A stretch of 64,000 nucleotides of DNA. Origin: Clitoria ternatea. Lineage: Eukaryota; Streptophyta; Magnoliopsida; Fabales; Fabaceae. Positions 10,416 to 21,369 of this stretch are shown here, piece after piece. The position numbers and the translations under genes are program-made. Positions within the stretch are counted from its first letter, which is position 1, and every line of letters starts with the position of its first letter. The DNA is taken from contig CM075675.1 of NCBI GenBank assembly GCA_037962975.1, positions 48,654,501-48,718,500 of the forward strand, given 5' to 3'. Below the pieces are notes generated by a model. The model searched no databases. It was not told the origin of the DNA and worked only from the letters and a program-made list of their open reading frames with translations.

Positions 10416-10727
10416 TGTCAAAACTCTCAGCATGCTTGAATGAACCAGATGATCTCTCTCCTTCACAGAACCTTGAATCTGCCATGACAAATAACTGAAG
10501 AACAGAGAGATGAAAAACACAGAGAAGAGGCAGAGAGGAAAGCGGAGAAACTGAGAAGAGAGAGAGAGAAAAGAGAAGAGGAATTAAAAGAAATATGATT
10601 CATTCAGCTAATTAAAAGAAACGCAATACAAAGAGTTTATATACAGGTTAGGAAAAGGACAAACTAACTAATCCTAACAAACTCTAACTAATCACTAATT
10701 AGTAAGCATAATAAATACATATTAACA
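10416..10727 (-). repeat. 3' LTR of Copia-2
   Basis: This 312-bp LTR is purine-rich in its centre (GAGA repeats around 10540-10580). The polypurine tract TTGAGGGGGGC, read on the minus strand, abuts it at 10728-10738. Confidence 0.93.
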
Positions 10728-10734
10728 GCCCCCC

Positions 10735-13700
10735 TCAAGCTGGAATGTGTATGTCATGCATTCCAAGTTTGGAAATGAGAAAGGAAAAAGGTCCAGCTGC
10801 AAGAGGCTTGGTAAGAAGATCAGCTAACTGCTCTTTGGAAGGAATAGGAAGAAGATGAATTCTGCCAGCCAGTACTTGATCCCTTACAGTGTGACAGTCT
10901 AGTTCAATATGCTTGGTACGCTCATGGAAAACAGGATTAGAAGCTATGTGCCTTGCAGATTGGTTATCACAAAATAAAGTAATGGGTGAGGAGTGGGGAA
11001 TGGCAAAATCGTTGAGCAAGGAAACCAGCCACTGAGCCTCACATGTTGCTAAGGCAAGAGCACGATATTCAGCCTCAGATGAAGACCTGGAAATGGTATG
11101 TTGTTTCTTGGTTTTCCAGGAAATAAGGGATTGGCCCAAGAAAAAACAGAATCCAGTAACTGATCTACGACTATCAGGGCAAGAGGCCCAATCAGAATCC
11201 GAGTAACCAGTTAACTTGAGATCAGAGGTTGAGGGAAAGAAAAGACCTTTAGCAGGAGAATGTTTGACATAACGAAGGACCTTGAGGGCAGCCTGATAAT
11301 GAGCAGAAGTAGGTTGAGCAAGAAATTGGCTAAGCTTACTCACTGAAAAAGATAAGTCTGGTCTGGTATTAGTGAGATAAACAAGTCTGCCAATTAGTTT
11401 TCTGTATGTGGTAGGATTAGAAAGTGGGGTGCCTGATTGAAGACCAAGTTTGGAAGAAGCATCCATGGGAACAACACTTGGTTTACAAGCAAGCAGACCA
11501 GTCTCCTGGAGGAGATCCAATGCATATTTTCTCTGGTACAGCAAGATACCAGATTGGGACCTAGCCACTTCAAAGCCGAGGAAGAACTTCAATGTACCAA
11601 GATCTTTGATGCCAAATTTACCATGTAACAGCAGTTTCATATGAGTGATTTCATCTAAATCCTGACCTGCAAGAACAAGATCATCCACATAGGTTAGAAT
11701 AGCAGTGAAACCCTTGGAAGTGTTCTTGGTGAAAAGAGAATAATCTGCCTTGGACTGAGTATAGCCTGATGAAATGAGGACTTCAGTGAGTTTAATGTTC
11801 CATTGTCTGCTGGCTTGCTTGAGGCCATATATAGACTTAGTAAGTTTACAGACCAAGTTAGGGGTAGGCAGGGACAATCCTGGTGGAGGCTCCATGTAGA
11901 CATCCTCATTTAAAGAGCCATGAAGGAAGGCAGTATTAATGTCCAGTTGATGAAGATGCCATCCCTGAGCAGAGGCAATGGATAATAGGAGCCGAATAGT
12001 GGTCATTTTAACCACAGGACTGAAGGTTTCCAGAAAATCAATGCCTTCAGTCTGTGTGAAGCCTTTGGCAACAAGCCTGGCCTTGTGCCTTTCAATGGAA
12101 CCATCTGCTCTAAGTTTTATCTTAAACACCCACTTGCATTGAATAAGTTTCTGCCCTGCAGGAAGCTGAGTGAGTTGCCAAGTTTGATTTGCCTCCAAAG
12201 CCTGCAACTCAGCATTAATAGCATGCTGCCAACAAACCTCTTTAATAGCCTCAGAATAAGAAGAAGGTTCATGGATAGAAGACAAGGCTAAAGAGAAATT
12301 TTTATAAGAAGAATTTAAAGTATGATAAGAAATAACAGAGGACAAGGGATACCTGGGAGATAGATGAACTGGTGAGTCACCTGAAGTTGCCAATGTGTGA
12401 TGAAAATCCTGAAGATAGGAAGGGAGACGTCTCTCTCGGTTTGACCGTCTAGGGTGATTTTCATGGTCAAGTGCTGGTGGCTGGAAATCAGGTGATAGAT
12501 AGTGTTGTGAAGGGCTAGCAGTTGGGGAAGGGGTGGGTGGTAAGGGCTCAGATATGTGATCAGGCTGAGGTATATGAGTAGGTTGAGGTATATGAAAAGA
12601 AGGTGCATCATCATCATAGGAAATAAGTGGATCATTCAAAAACTTAGGTGATTGGAGGTTTTGTGATGTGGAATGAAATGAAAACATAGGGAAAATATTT
12701 TCATGAAACTGAACATTTCTAGAAAGAAATAATTCTCTAGTTTTTAAATCATAAAGCAGGTAACCCTTGGTACCAGGCTTGAATCCTAAGAAAACACATT
12801 TCTTTGCCCTTGGATCAAGCTTGGTTCTATATGAAGAAAGTGTGGATGCAAAAGCTAAACAGCCAAAAACCTTTAAATGTGAAATGTTAGGTAATTTTCC
12901 TTGATGTAAAACCATATAAGGGGATTTATTTTGTAAAAATTTTGTAGGTAACCTATTTATTAAATAGATAGCATGAGCTACAGCATGGTTCCAAAAAGAT
13001 TTGGGGATATGTGACTGAAACATCAAAGTCCTGGCCATGCTTAATATGTGTTGGTGTTTCCTCTCTACAATGCCATTTTGTTGAGGGGTCTCTACACAAG
13101 AGGTTTGGTGTATGATTCCTTTCATAGAATACCATTGTTTCATTAAAAATTCATTACCATTATCGGTTCTAATAATCTTGATTTGTTTGTGAAATTGAGT
13201 CTCAATGAATTGCACAAATTGTTGAACTAAAATACTAGCTTCAGATTTAGTTTTCATGAAATAAAGCCAAGTGAATCTACTTGTATTATCAACAACAGTA
13301 AGAAAATATCGATGACCAAAAACAGAAGGTATGGCCAAAGGACCCCAAATATCAATATGCACAATTTCAAAAGGATCAACACTAACAGTATTGCTATTTG
13401 TAAATGGTAATTTTTTTTGTTTTCCAAAATAACAAGGTTCACAGGGATTATTTGATTTATTACAATTGATAAAGGGATACATTTGTTTTAATTGTTGCAA
13501 CTTCTCATGAGAAGGGTGACCTAACCTGGAATGCCAAGAGTTAGGATTATATGAGTGAAAAACATTAGTCCAACTTTGAGAGAAGTCTGGAAAAGCATCT
13601 TTAAATTGAACAGGATTCATCACATAGAGGTCACACTGCAGGTCAGCTACACCAATCATCTTCAATGTATGAGAATCTTGGATCTGACAATGTGACATGG

Positions 13701-15150
13701 AAAAAATGAATTTACAGGATAATGATTGTGTAAGTTTAGAAACTGAAATTAAGTTGAAATGGAAAGAAGGAACAAACAACACATCAGTAAGGTACAAAGA
13801 TTTAGTAAAGAAAATAGTGCCAGCAGTGGTTGCTACAACTTTATTACCATCAGGTAAATTTAGGAACACAGGTTGAATGGTTTTATGAGTATGGAAAAAA
13901 TTCATGTTGTTACAGACATGTACAGTGGCTCCTATATCAATGATCCAAGAGCCAGAGAGTGAAGAATTAGCTAAAGTGAACACAAAACCTGATGACTGAG
14001 AAGAAGAATTCTTATTCTGAGTGCTGGAAGTAATTTGATTTACAGACTGAGTATTGTTTTGTTGTAGTAATGCAAGTAATGCTCGATGCTGGTTTGGAGT
14101 GAAAACCAAGCTAGGCGTATCTCTCGTTTCCTTTAGGGACTGAAGACTAATTCTGTCATCACCATCCTCATCAATATCCTCATGGATGCAGTGATTGACA
14201 TTCTGATTCTGCTTAAAATAATGTGGTGGAAAACCATGTTTCCTATAGCAAGTGTCCACTGTGTGACCAGACCTTCCACAGTGGGAACACAATTTTGTGT
14301 TATGACTCTTGTTAGGAAAACCACGATTTCCAAGATTAGCAAATCTTCCTCTACCTCCTCTGAAGGTTCCTCTACCCTGTCCACCACCAAATGTCATTAG
14401 GACAGGTGATAATTGAGAATTGCTATCATTTTTCCCTTGATCAGTAGTAATGAGAACTTGAGGCTCATGAGCAGTGTTTACTAATTGCCTTTCTTGTTGA
14501 ACAAGTAGAGAAAACACTTTACTAATCTCAGGTAAAGGTTCAAGAAGCATGATCTGAGATCTAACAGGAGCATACTGCTCATTCAAACCTTTGAGGAAGC
14601 GAATCACATAATCACTCTCTCTATATTTCTTGATAGTAGGAATTAACTGACAGCTGCAAATCACTTGGCAGGTGCAACTAGGTATTGGCCTAAAATTGTC
14701 CAACTCCTGCCACAAGCCTTTCAGTTGAGTATAATACGCAGTAATTGACAAGTGCCCTTGCTTCAAGGCATAAATCTCCTCTTGAATCTCAGAGATCCTA
14801 AAAACATCACCCTGATAATATTGATCTTTTAAATCCTTCCATATTTCTGCAGCTGTGTCTATCCATAACACGCTTTGTGCTATCAAAGGCTCCAAAGAAT
14901 GCATAATCCAAGATAACACCATTGTATTACATCTCTCCCAGGCGCCAAACATAGCCTCATTCTGTCCAGGTTTCGGCAAGGTGCCATCAACAAAACAGAT
15001 CTTATTTTTGGATCTCAAGCCTATAATCATAGATCTAGACCAGGAGTGGTAGTTTGCTCCATTCAACTTAGAAGGAGCTATAGAAACACCAGGATTCTCG
15101 TTTGCATGTAGGTAATACGGGATTGAAACATCAATCACCGAATGTGCCAT
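10735..15150 (-). CDS. Copia-2 gag-pol polyprotein, open frame with altered protease motif
   Basis: A 1471-codon frame encodes gag, protease, integrase, RT and RNase H in copia order. Gag carries the CCHC knuckle CSHCGRSGHTVDTC. The protease active-site segment reads WIIDIGATVHV, so the serine that normally follows the catalytic aspartate (DSGA) is isoleucine. Integrase shows the HSRLGH...CEPC zinc region, the first aspartate in VHIDIWGPL and the glutamate in PQQNGIVERK. RT shows KARLVAKGFTQTEG and YVDDL. RNase H shows SDSDWA, SEAEYRA and FCDN. I chose the ATG at 15148-15150; the frame continues 16 codons upstream without a better start. The substitution in the protease may impair self-processing, which is inference. 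Confidence 0.9.
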   Translation of the reverse strand: MAHSVIDVSIPYYLHANENPGVSIAPSKLNGANYHSWSRSMIIGLRSKNKICFVDGTLPKPGQNEAMFGAWERCNTMVLSWIMHSLEPLIAQSVLWIDTAAEIWKDLKDQYYQGDVFRISEIQEEIYALKQGHLSITAYYTQLKGLWQELDNFRPIPSCTCQVICSCQLIPTIKKYRESDYVIRFLKGLNEQYAPVRSQIMLLEPLPEISKVFSLLVQQERQLVNTAHEPQVLITTDQGKNDSNSQLSPVLMTFGGGQGRGTFRGGRGRFANLGNRGFPNKSHNTKLCSHCGRSGHTVDTCYRKHGFPPHYFKQNQNVNHCIHEDIDEDGDDRISLQSLKETRDTPSLVFTPNQHRALLALLQQNNTQSVNQITSSTQNKNSSSQSSGFVFTLANSSLSGSWIIDIGATVHVCNNMNFFHTHKTIQPVFLNLPDGNKVVATTAGTIFFTKSLYLTDVLFVPSFHFNLISVSKLTQSLSCKFIFSMSHCQIQDSHTLKMIGVADLQCDLYVMNPVQFKDAFPDFSQSWTNVFHSYNPNSWHSRLGHPSHEKLQQLKQMYPFINCNKSNNPCEPCYFGKQKKLPFTNSNTVSVDPFEIVHIDIWGPLAIPSVFGHRYFLTVVDNTSRFTWLYFMKTKSEASILVQQFVQFIETQFHKQIKIIRTDNGNEFLMKQWYSMKGIIHQTSCVETPQQNGIVERKHQHILSMARTLMFQSHIPKSFWNHAVAHAIYLINRLPTKFLQNKSPYMVLHQGKLPNISHLKVFGCLAFASTLSSYRTKLDPRAKKCVFLGFKPGTKGYLLYDLKTRELFLSRNVQFHENIFPMFSFHSTSQNLQSPKFLNDPLISYDDDAPSFHIPQPTHIPQPDHISEPLPPTPSPTASPSQHYLSPDFQPPALDHENHPRRSNRERRLPSYLQDFHHTLATSGDSPVHLSPRYPLSSVISYHTLNSSYKNFSLALSSIHEPSSYSEAIKEVCWQHAINAELQALEANQTWQLTQLPAGQKLIQCKWVFKIKLRADGSIERHKARLVAKGFTQTEGIDFLETFSPVVKMTTIRLLLSIASAQGWHLHQLDINTAFLHGSLNEDVYMEPPPGLSLPTPNLVCKLTKSIYGLKQASRQWNIKLTEVLISSGYTQSKADYSLFTKNTSKGFTAILTYVDDLVLAGQDLDEITHMKLLLHGKFGIKDLGTLKFFLGFEVARSQSGILLYQRKYALDLLQETGLLACKPSVVPMDASSKLGLQSGTPLSNPTTYRKLIGRLVYLTNTRPDLSFSVSKLSQFLAQPTSAHYQAALKVLRYVKHSPAKGLFFPSTSDLKLTGYSDSDWASCPDSRRSVTGFCFFLGQSLISWKTKKQHTISRSSSEAEYRALALATCEAQWLVSLLNDFAIPHSSPITLFCDNQSARHIASNPVFHERTKHIELDCHTVRDQVLAGRIHLLPIPSKEQLADLLTKPLAAGPFSFLISKLGMHDIHIPA

Positions 15151-15387
15151 TAGAAAGATTGATTTACGAAAAAGGAGATCTCGAAGATTCCAGAACAAAC
15201 CACAAGAAGAACAACGAAAAAAAAAAGCAATATAAAATCACCAGCAAATCTGAAGAAGAAATCAAGTCCTTACAGCAAAAGAAAAAGCCAGATCGAGGCA
15301 AATATCAATTCTTAAAGATGAAGAATCGAATCCTCGACCAAAGAATATTCGAGTTTCAAGACACGCAGCAGAGCCCCTAGGAAAGGA

Positions 15388-15399
15388 GCTCTGATACCA
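15388..15399 (-). promoter_or_regulatory. tRNA primer-binding site of Copia-2
   Basis: The minus strand reads TGGTATCAGAGC directly inside the right LTR. This is the standard primer site complementary to the 3' end of plant initiator methionine tRNA. It makes a useful contrast with Copia-1, which lacks such a site. Confidence 0.93.
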
Positions 15400-15715
15400 T
15401 GTCAAAACTCTCAGCATGCTTGAATGAACCAGATGATCTCTCTCCTTCACAGAACCTTGAATCTGCCATGACAAATAACTGAAGAACAGAGAGATGAAAA
15501 ACACAGAGAAGAGGCAGAGAGGAAAGCGGAGAAACTGAGAAGAGAGAGAGAGAGAGAAAAGAGAAGAGGAATTAAAAGAAATATGATTCATTCAGCTAAT
15601 TAAAAGAAACGCAATACAAAGAGTTTATATACAGGTTAGGAAAAGGACAAACTAACTAATCCTAACAAACTCTAACTAATCACTAATTAGTAAGCATAAT
15701 AAATACATATTAACA
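15400..15715 (-). repeat. 5' LTR of Copia-2
   Basis: This 316-bp LTR matches the left LTR except for a longer GA run near 15540-15555. A TATA-like TATATAAAC (minus strand, near 15624-15632) lies within it and could direct transcription of the element. Confidence 0.9.
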
Positions 15716-15720
15716 TAATT

Positions 15721-16501
15721 GTCTTGCATCCATATTATGGAATATTGATACATAATTTTAAAAAAAAACTAAATAATGTGTAAAATAACATTTTAAACAT
15801 GAATGGCATAACATAATTAAACAAAATCCTACGAACAGAGTATAAAGCGCGAAAACAAAATCTTAATCTACCAAAGAGCGATTTATTATTAAAAAACTAA
15901 TTTTTTATTTTTAATAATTTTTCTATTTATTTTAAATTTTTTAAAATGTCTTTTAGTTTCATTTGGTGGATTTGTAATGTTTTTATGATTTTTTTAAATC
16001 ATTATAATAATTAATGAAAATTTATTTCAAGTTTTAATGTTATGCAGGTTAAAGTCATTACATATTAATGAGAATTTATTTCTTTTAAAATTTAGTTTAA
16101 TAGAACTTATAAATAAGATTTCATGTAAAGCAATTCAATTAACTTTTAAAATCTTTTTTGATAGTTTCTCTTAGTTTATTTAAAGAAACACTCTTCGATC
16201 TTATCAAGAATTTGCATTGACTATTTTTAGGCTTACTAATTTTTGATTATGTCATCTTCCTTTCATGATTTATTACTCACATTCTCATCTGTGATATTCA
16301 TGTCTTTCTAAAATCATCTACCAAACTATATATCATTCTCTCAAATTGAAATTAAGGCAATCCATGTTTGTTTTCATCAACTTGCGGCATGACGTAAGAA
16401 TTAAAAGAAATATAACCAAGTCAAAGTCAAAGCTTGTAATTTAATAATTCTATCATGAAATCATGAATCACATGTGGATTAAAAAACGTAAACTTTTATA
16501 A
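15721..16501. other. AT-rich intergenic DNA, no gene seen
   Basis: No coding region, RNA gene or transposon boundary is recognisable. Long A and T runs dominate. Confidence 0.6.
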
Positions 16502-16504
16502 TAT

Positions 16505-17777
16505 TACCAGTGGGGAAAAGAGATACAAACTCGGTTAAAAAAGACTTACAAACTCAGTTCCGCAACCGAGTTTATATCAGTCGAGGTAATAAGTTGGGAC
16601 ATTTAAACTCGATTAGCAACCGAGTTTGTAAGTGCTTTTTAAACAAGTGGATGTGCAGTTAGGATTGATAGGAGATAACAATTGGGTTGGTGAGTTTGTT
16701 CCTGGTAATCTTGGTAACTAGAGGACAAATGAGAATTCTAGTCTTTTTGAAGATGAGCATTGTTTGACAGAGAGGTCTCGAATATGGTATTTTATTTTTT
16801 GTTTACAAGTTTTTGACATCTTTTTTCTTGATCGTTAGATGGCTCTATTCAAGGGGGAAATGTTCTTCTGATGCTGAACATAAGACATTGTTAGCAAAAT
16901 AGGGTGAGAATGAGGTCAACCTCAATAAAAGCAGAGGGGGGAAAGCATGTAGAAAAGCTGAGGAAAAAGAACTTTTTGAGGAAAAAGAGAGGAAACAGAG
17001 GGAAGGGGTTACAAGGTTAGTACAAGTCATTTAGTTGCAATAAGTTCAGACCATGTTACAACAAGATATCTAACAGAGGAATACCACACAGAAACCATAT
17101 CTAACAAAGTCATTTAGTTACAATGAGTTCAAATAACAGAGGAAGAACCAAATACCTTGCGAGGAAGTCAATGCAGCAATGCATATGGGGAAAAAAGAAG
17201 CAGATACAGGTCCAAAGAAGACAAAGACAAAGACAAAAGCGAAGAGGAAGCAATTGTCTAAAGAAGAGGCAGTCACAGTTGGAATCGCCTAACCCTATGC
17301 GCACCAAGAAGAAGAAAAAACCAGTATAACGTTATGACCTTTACTCTTTAAAAATCTAAAATTAGTAGGCGCGTGTTATGTTTAAAAATCTAAAATTAGT
17401 AGGCGCGTGTTATGTTTTCCAACTCGGTTAAACAATAGCAACTGAGTTTATATGTGTACCTAAATAAATAAATAATTCAAAAAACCTGTAAACTTAGTTA
17501 TATGTACAACCGAGTTGATATGTAGCATATTCCAACTTGGTTAAATAAGTAACAGAGTTCATATGTTTACCAAAATAAATAACTAAATAATAAAAAATCT
17601 TATAAACTTTGTTGTACTTGTAACTGAGTTTATAGTTTTGTTTTAAACTCAGTTATTTTATAACCGATTTTACATCTTCCGCTTAAAATTTCAAAAATAC
17701 CACTGCATTATATATTAATATGGTTCCCTTTTAACCGAATTAATATGTCATATTTATATCAAGTTTTTGCACTAGTA
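16505..17777. mobile_element. CACTA-like non-autonomous DNA transposon
   Basis: The ends are imperfect inverted repeats, TACCAGTGGGGAAAA on the left and TACTAGTGCAAAAAC read inward from the right. They resemble CACTA termini with the first base changed. The flanking 3-bp repeats TAT (16502-16504 and 17778-17780) fit CACTA target duplications. Inside both ends are many copies, in both orientations, of AACTCGGTTA or its complement TAACCGAGTT (for example near 16530, 16565, 16612, 17420, 17500, 17530 and 17650). Such subterminal repeats are the usual transposase-binding sites of CACTA elements. No transposase is encoded. Confidence 0.6.
17347..17414. repeat. Two tandem 34-bp copies
   Basis: A 34-bp unit containing TAGGCGCGTGTTATG occurs twice head to tail with no difference seen. 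It sits just inside the right subterminal repeats of the CACTA-like element. Confidence 0.85.
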
Positions 17778-17780
17778 TAT

Positions 17781-19861
17781 TATTTTAGTAGTTATAAGAG
17801 TTTATTTGATGTGTGTCTACACTCATGATAAAGTTTATAAATTTTGTATATTATCATATAAATATGATCGAATTTAAGTGTAGTGTATTTCTATTAAATT
17901 TATTTATTTATTCTAAAGAGATAACAAATTGTACAAATATTACCACTATTATTAATAAAATGTATTAGGCCACTGGTTTACTACTCTTAAGGGAAGTTTT
18001 ATTAAATTAAATGATTGAATTGGTAAAGTAGATGAATGAGTTAATAGTTGAACTGGTTAAATTATTAGTTGAATAGGTTAATTTAATTTATTAAAAAATT
18101 AAAAATATAATATAAATAATTTAAATATTTCATATTATAAAATTTTAAAATCAAATACATAATAATAAGTTTCTAATAAAAAAGACACTATTTTAAAGAA
18201 TGAATTTTTTTTTAAAAAATACTTCTTATGTCAGGTTAACTACGTCTTTAATTTTAAATAAAATTATTCAATTTAACCGATTTTATATCATATCACTTAA
18301 TTAACCAATTTAATAAATAATCAATTTTTATAATATGGTGGTGGAGTAAAGTCTAAACCACCCTCCGATTTAGTATGTCTTACTTTGTCGGCTTCTTCCA
18401 CATACTGAAACACAGCATTTATTGTGTCCAGCAAATAATTGTTAATCCCACACCGCTACACTAGTCTACTACTAACATAACCATTAATTATTCTATCTAA
18501 TGGAATCAAACTACCTACTTTATATTATCATCATTAATTGTTTCATCACTATAAACATTTCAATTATGAATTTAATTAAAATATCTTTAAAGTTGTTCTC
18601 CCATGCTATTTTTTAAGAGACTCACGTATTTGATTTATTAAAGTCAAACAATTTTTTGTTAAAATTATCTTTCATTGATTTTACATAAATCAAATATTTT
18701 ATTACTTGATCAACTCAATCAAATACACTTACTATAACTCTTAAATGGATCAATTGAATGACTATTTATCTAATTTGTTATCTTACCCACTCAACAGTTG
18801 ACCCAATTAAAACATTGGTTTGTCAAAGCTAAGTCAAACCCTTGTTTACTCGGTTCGTTCAATCCGTCTGAATAGGAATAGTTTTATATAGAGGAATATT
18901 TACTTATATTTTATTTTGTTTATTTTTTATTATACATATCGTTATCTATAAACAACAAAATAGCTTATCTATTATATCATACTTATTTGTAAATGCTATG
19001 AGGTGAAAATTTAAATTAATGTACTCAAATTGCTTATTAGATATTTACTAATATTTTACTCTAGGGATACCTCTCAAGCAATTTGAACAAGAGTATATAT
19101 TTGTTTATACGATTATTTAATTATATAAATGAAAGTTATTAACTTATATAATAATTACATTAAAATAATTTTTAAAAGTTAAACACGTAAAAATCTTTCC
19201 AACACAACAAGAAGCAAGCTTCAAATTATTGTCAGCATCCGCAATGGGTATCAAAGTCATCAAAAGTTTCTATAACTTCACAACTATATATACATATCAC
19301 TCCACCAATTTCGACTGTGAATTTATATGTTCCTATACATATTACATACTCCATATTATCCAATTTATAAGTAAATTTCAACCGAATTATCAAAATTAAA
19401 AAATAATAATGAAGTTTTATTAAACTATAACTATTTTTAATTATACATGTGCATATCTAATAAATTTTATTAATATTCTAATAAATGTATTTTTTTATAT
19501 TTTCTGTTTAATTATTAATAAAATCATTAATTAAGAAATGTAATAGAAATAAAAACTTTTAATTAATATTATAGTTTATGATTTATATTTAGAACATAAA
19601 ATAAATCATAAATCTTAAACCCTAATTAACTTTCTAAATTTGAGCAGTTGTTTTTCTTTTTCTTTTTATTCTAAAAAATAAATGAAGGGGGAAAGGTAGT
19701 TGTAATATAGTGGGAGAATCAAATATCATACAAAAGCGGAGCACTTTTTCAGATTTGAAGCATATATAAGATTTCAAAGCTTAAAGATCAAAGAGATTAT
19801 TTTCATGAACCATACTTTTAACCAAAGAAGACAACTGGTGGTGGATCCAACTCGACTCAAC
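17781..19861. other. AT-rich intergenic DNA, no gene seen
   Basis: About 2.1 kb with no open frame of note and no recognisable repeat or RNA gene. It lies 3' of the carboxylesterase pseudogene. Confidence 0.6.
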
Positions 19862-20874
19862 TCAGTGCTTAACAATGAATTCCTTGACCGTACAAATGAG
19901 AGCATCGGTTTGGGCACTAATATTGGGGTCCGTATCCACACCAACCTTATTCAGATAAAAACTATGTGCCATTCCTTTGCTCACAAACAGTTCCACCTCC
20001 TTCTTTCCCTTCTTCATGGCCTCATAGTACTCCATCGCCGTGTCCCTAATCAAGTCCATCTCCGCCACACACACCAAAAACGGCGGCAGCTTCAGCCCCT
20101 CCATCGGCGGTGCCTCCGCGCCCATCGGGCACGTCAACGGATGGTCCTTGTTCCACCCAACCGGTAAGGCCAAGCCTAAGAACTTGTCAAGCATGTCCAG
20201 TGTTAAAAAAGGTGATTGCGGCATTTCCAACTCCGACCGGCTCCGCTCCGACCGGACAAAACCCGGGTGAACCGGAATCGCTCCTGCTAACCGAACCGGC
20301 TTCAGGTCAACTTAACCCGCCCTTGCTGCTACTTCATGGACAATATTTCCTCCAGAACTGTCTCCGATGAGGAAAACCCGGTCGAAGTCGCCATGTTGTT
20401 CGAGCCACTCTTCGCGTGAGTCTCCCCTGGCTATAGATTGTAGCCAGAGTAGGGTCTCGAAGGCGTCATCCATAGCCGCAGGAAGGCGGTGCTCGGGGGC
20501 GTGGCGGAGGAAAGGGGAGATGACTATGGACCTTGTGGACCGGCTGAACCGGGTGTATATTTGATAGTACATGAACCAGTCCGGTTCACTTATGCAAAAC
20601 CCGCCACCGTGGAAGTGGAGGAGTATGGGGAGTTTTTCGTTGTCGTCAGGGTTATCTCCGGCATGTAGAGCCGGACACGGTGACCTGAACTTCCGTGGGT
20701 GGTTGCGACGACATCGCGGACGGCGATGCCGTCTTTGAATTGTTCGTGGGGTTGAACCGGTTCAGCCATGAACTTGAACTCAGGTGGTCCGGTCCAAGTT
20801 CGGTCCACTGAACCATCATTGTAGATTCTGAGCCAACCGGACACCTCGTCCACTAACTTCTTTTCTTGGACCAT
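19862..20874 (-). pseudogene. Carboxylesterase (CXE15-like) pseudogene, alpha/beta-hydrolase
   Basis: This is an intronless, about 335-codon relative of plant carboxylesterases of the CXE15 type, which hydrolyse small esters in the cytosol. The start MVQEKKLVDEVSGWLR matches the usual family N-terminus. The oxyanion-hole HGGG lies near 20600-20630. The nucleophile motif GDSSGG is near residue 170. The acid is in CVAEMDLIRD and the histidine in GMAHSFYLNK. Two lesions break it. A one-base deletion near 20655-20658 shifts the frame just before HGGG. An in-frame TAA at 20312-20314 follows the 'HEVAARAG' segment. All triad residues remain, so inactivation seems recent. Sequencing error is possible for one lesion but unlikely for both. 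It is the only recognisable host gene here. Confidence 0.88.
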
Positions 20875-20960
20875 GGTTGGTGATAAATGGTGTGTAGGAA
20901 AGATGGAAAGTGTTATTGAAAGATGAGTTGTGAGCAATGTGGTGGTTCTCTTATCTTTCA

Positions 20961-20968
20961 CTTATATA
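20961..20968 (-). promoter_or_regulatory. TATA box upstream of the carboxylesterase pseudogene
   Basis: The minus strand reads ATTATATAAG, about 90 bp upstream of the ATG at 20872-20874. This is the expected distance for a plant core promoter with a short 5' leader, which suggests the gene kept its own promoter. Confidence 0.55.
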
Positions 20969-20989
20969 ATGGAAAAGGGTTGTGAGTAA

Positions 20990-21369
20990 AGTATGAGATA
21001 AAAGATTATTGGATGAAATAAGCGTGCGAAGCTTCAAGGAATTTCTGACTTAAAGGGGTGCGTATGACTTCCAAATTATTTACAAAGATGGAAGTCGTTT
21101 TTTGTTTAGTGGAACAGTGGTGGAATTGGAGTTGACTGACATCACATTTCACCTAATTCATCCAAATGGGCCCATTTTGTAACCCCTCCAATTGAAAATT
21201 TTTATTCTGTTAAGATTTTTTTTTAAGTTTAAATCAGTAAAGTCTCAACATTCATTAGTATCAAGCTATACCTTAAAACTCAAAGATTGATTAAAAAATA
21301 TTTATAAATTATCCACCAATTATATTGATTCTTTTGACGAGATTTTGAAGTCACAAGTTTAATTTTTAA
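20990..21369. other. Upstream flank of the carboxylesterase pseudogene
   Basis: No gene is seen. The stretch would include any promoter-proximal elements of the pseudogene, but I recognise none beyond the TATA box. Confidence 0.5.

Larger units (their letters stand above)
10416..15715 (-). mobile_element. Copia-2, complete Ty1/copia LTR retrotransposon
   Basis: This 5300-bp element is flanked by the target duplication TAATT (10411-10415 and 15716-15720). Its LTRs (312 and 316 bp) begin TGTCAAAAC and end TTAACA. The only difference I find is two extra GA units in the right LTR. It runs on the minus strand, with an initiator-Met tRNA primer site next to the right LTR, a polypurine tract next to the left LTR, and one long gag-pol frame. 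The short LTRs and single ORF are typical of copia elements. Its near-identical LTRs place it among the youngest insertions here. Confidence 0.95.

Noticed and set aside
15102..15591. Overlapping frames across the Copia-2 leader and 5' LTR
   Set aside because: They run through the GA-rich LTR and primer site in both directions and match no domain.
17123..17329. 68-codon Lys/Arg-rich frame inside the CACTA-like element
   Set aside because: Low-complexity purine-rich sequence with no recognisable domain and an antisense frame of similar length. I cannot support a gene.
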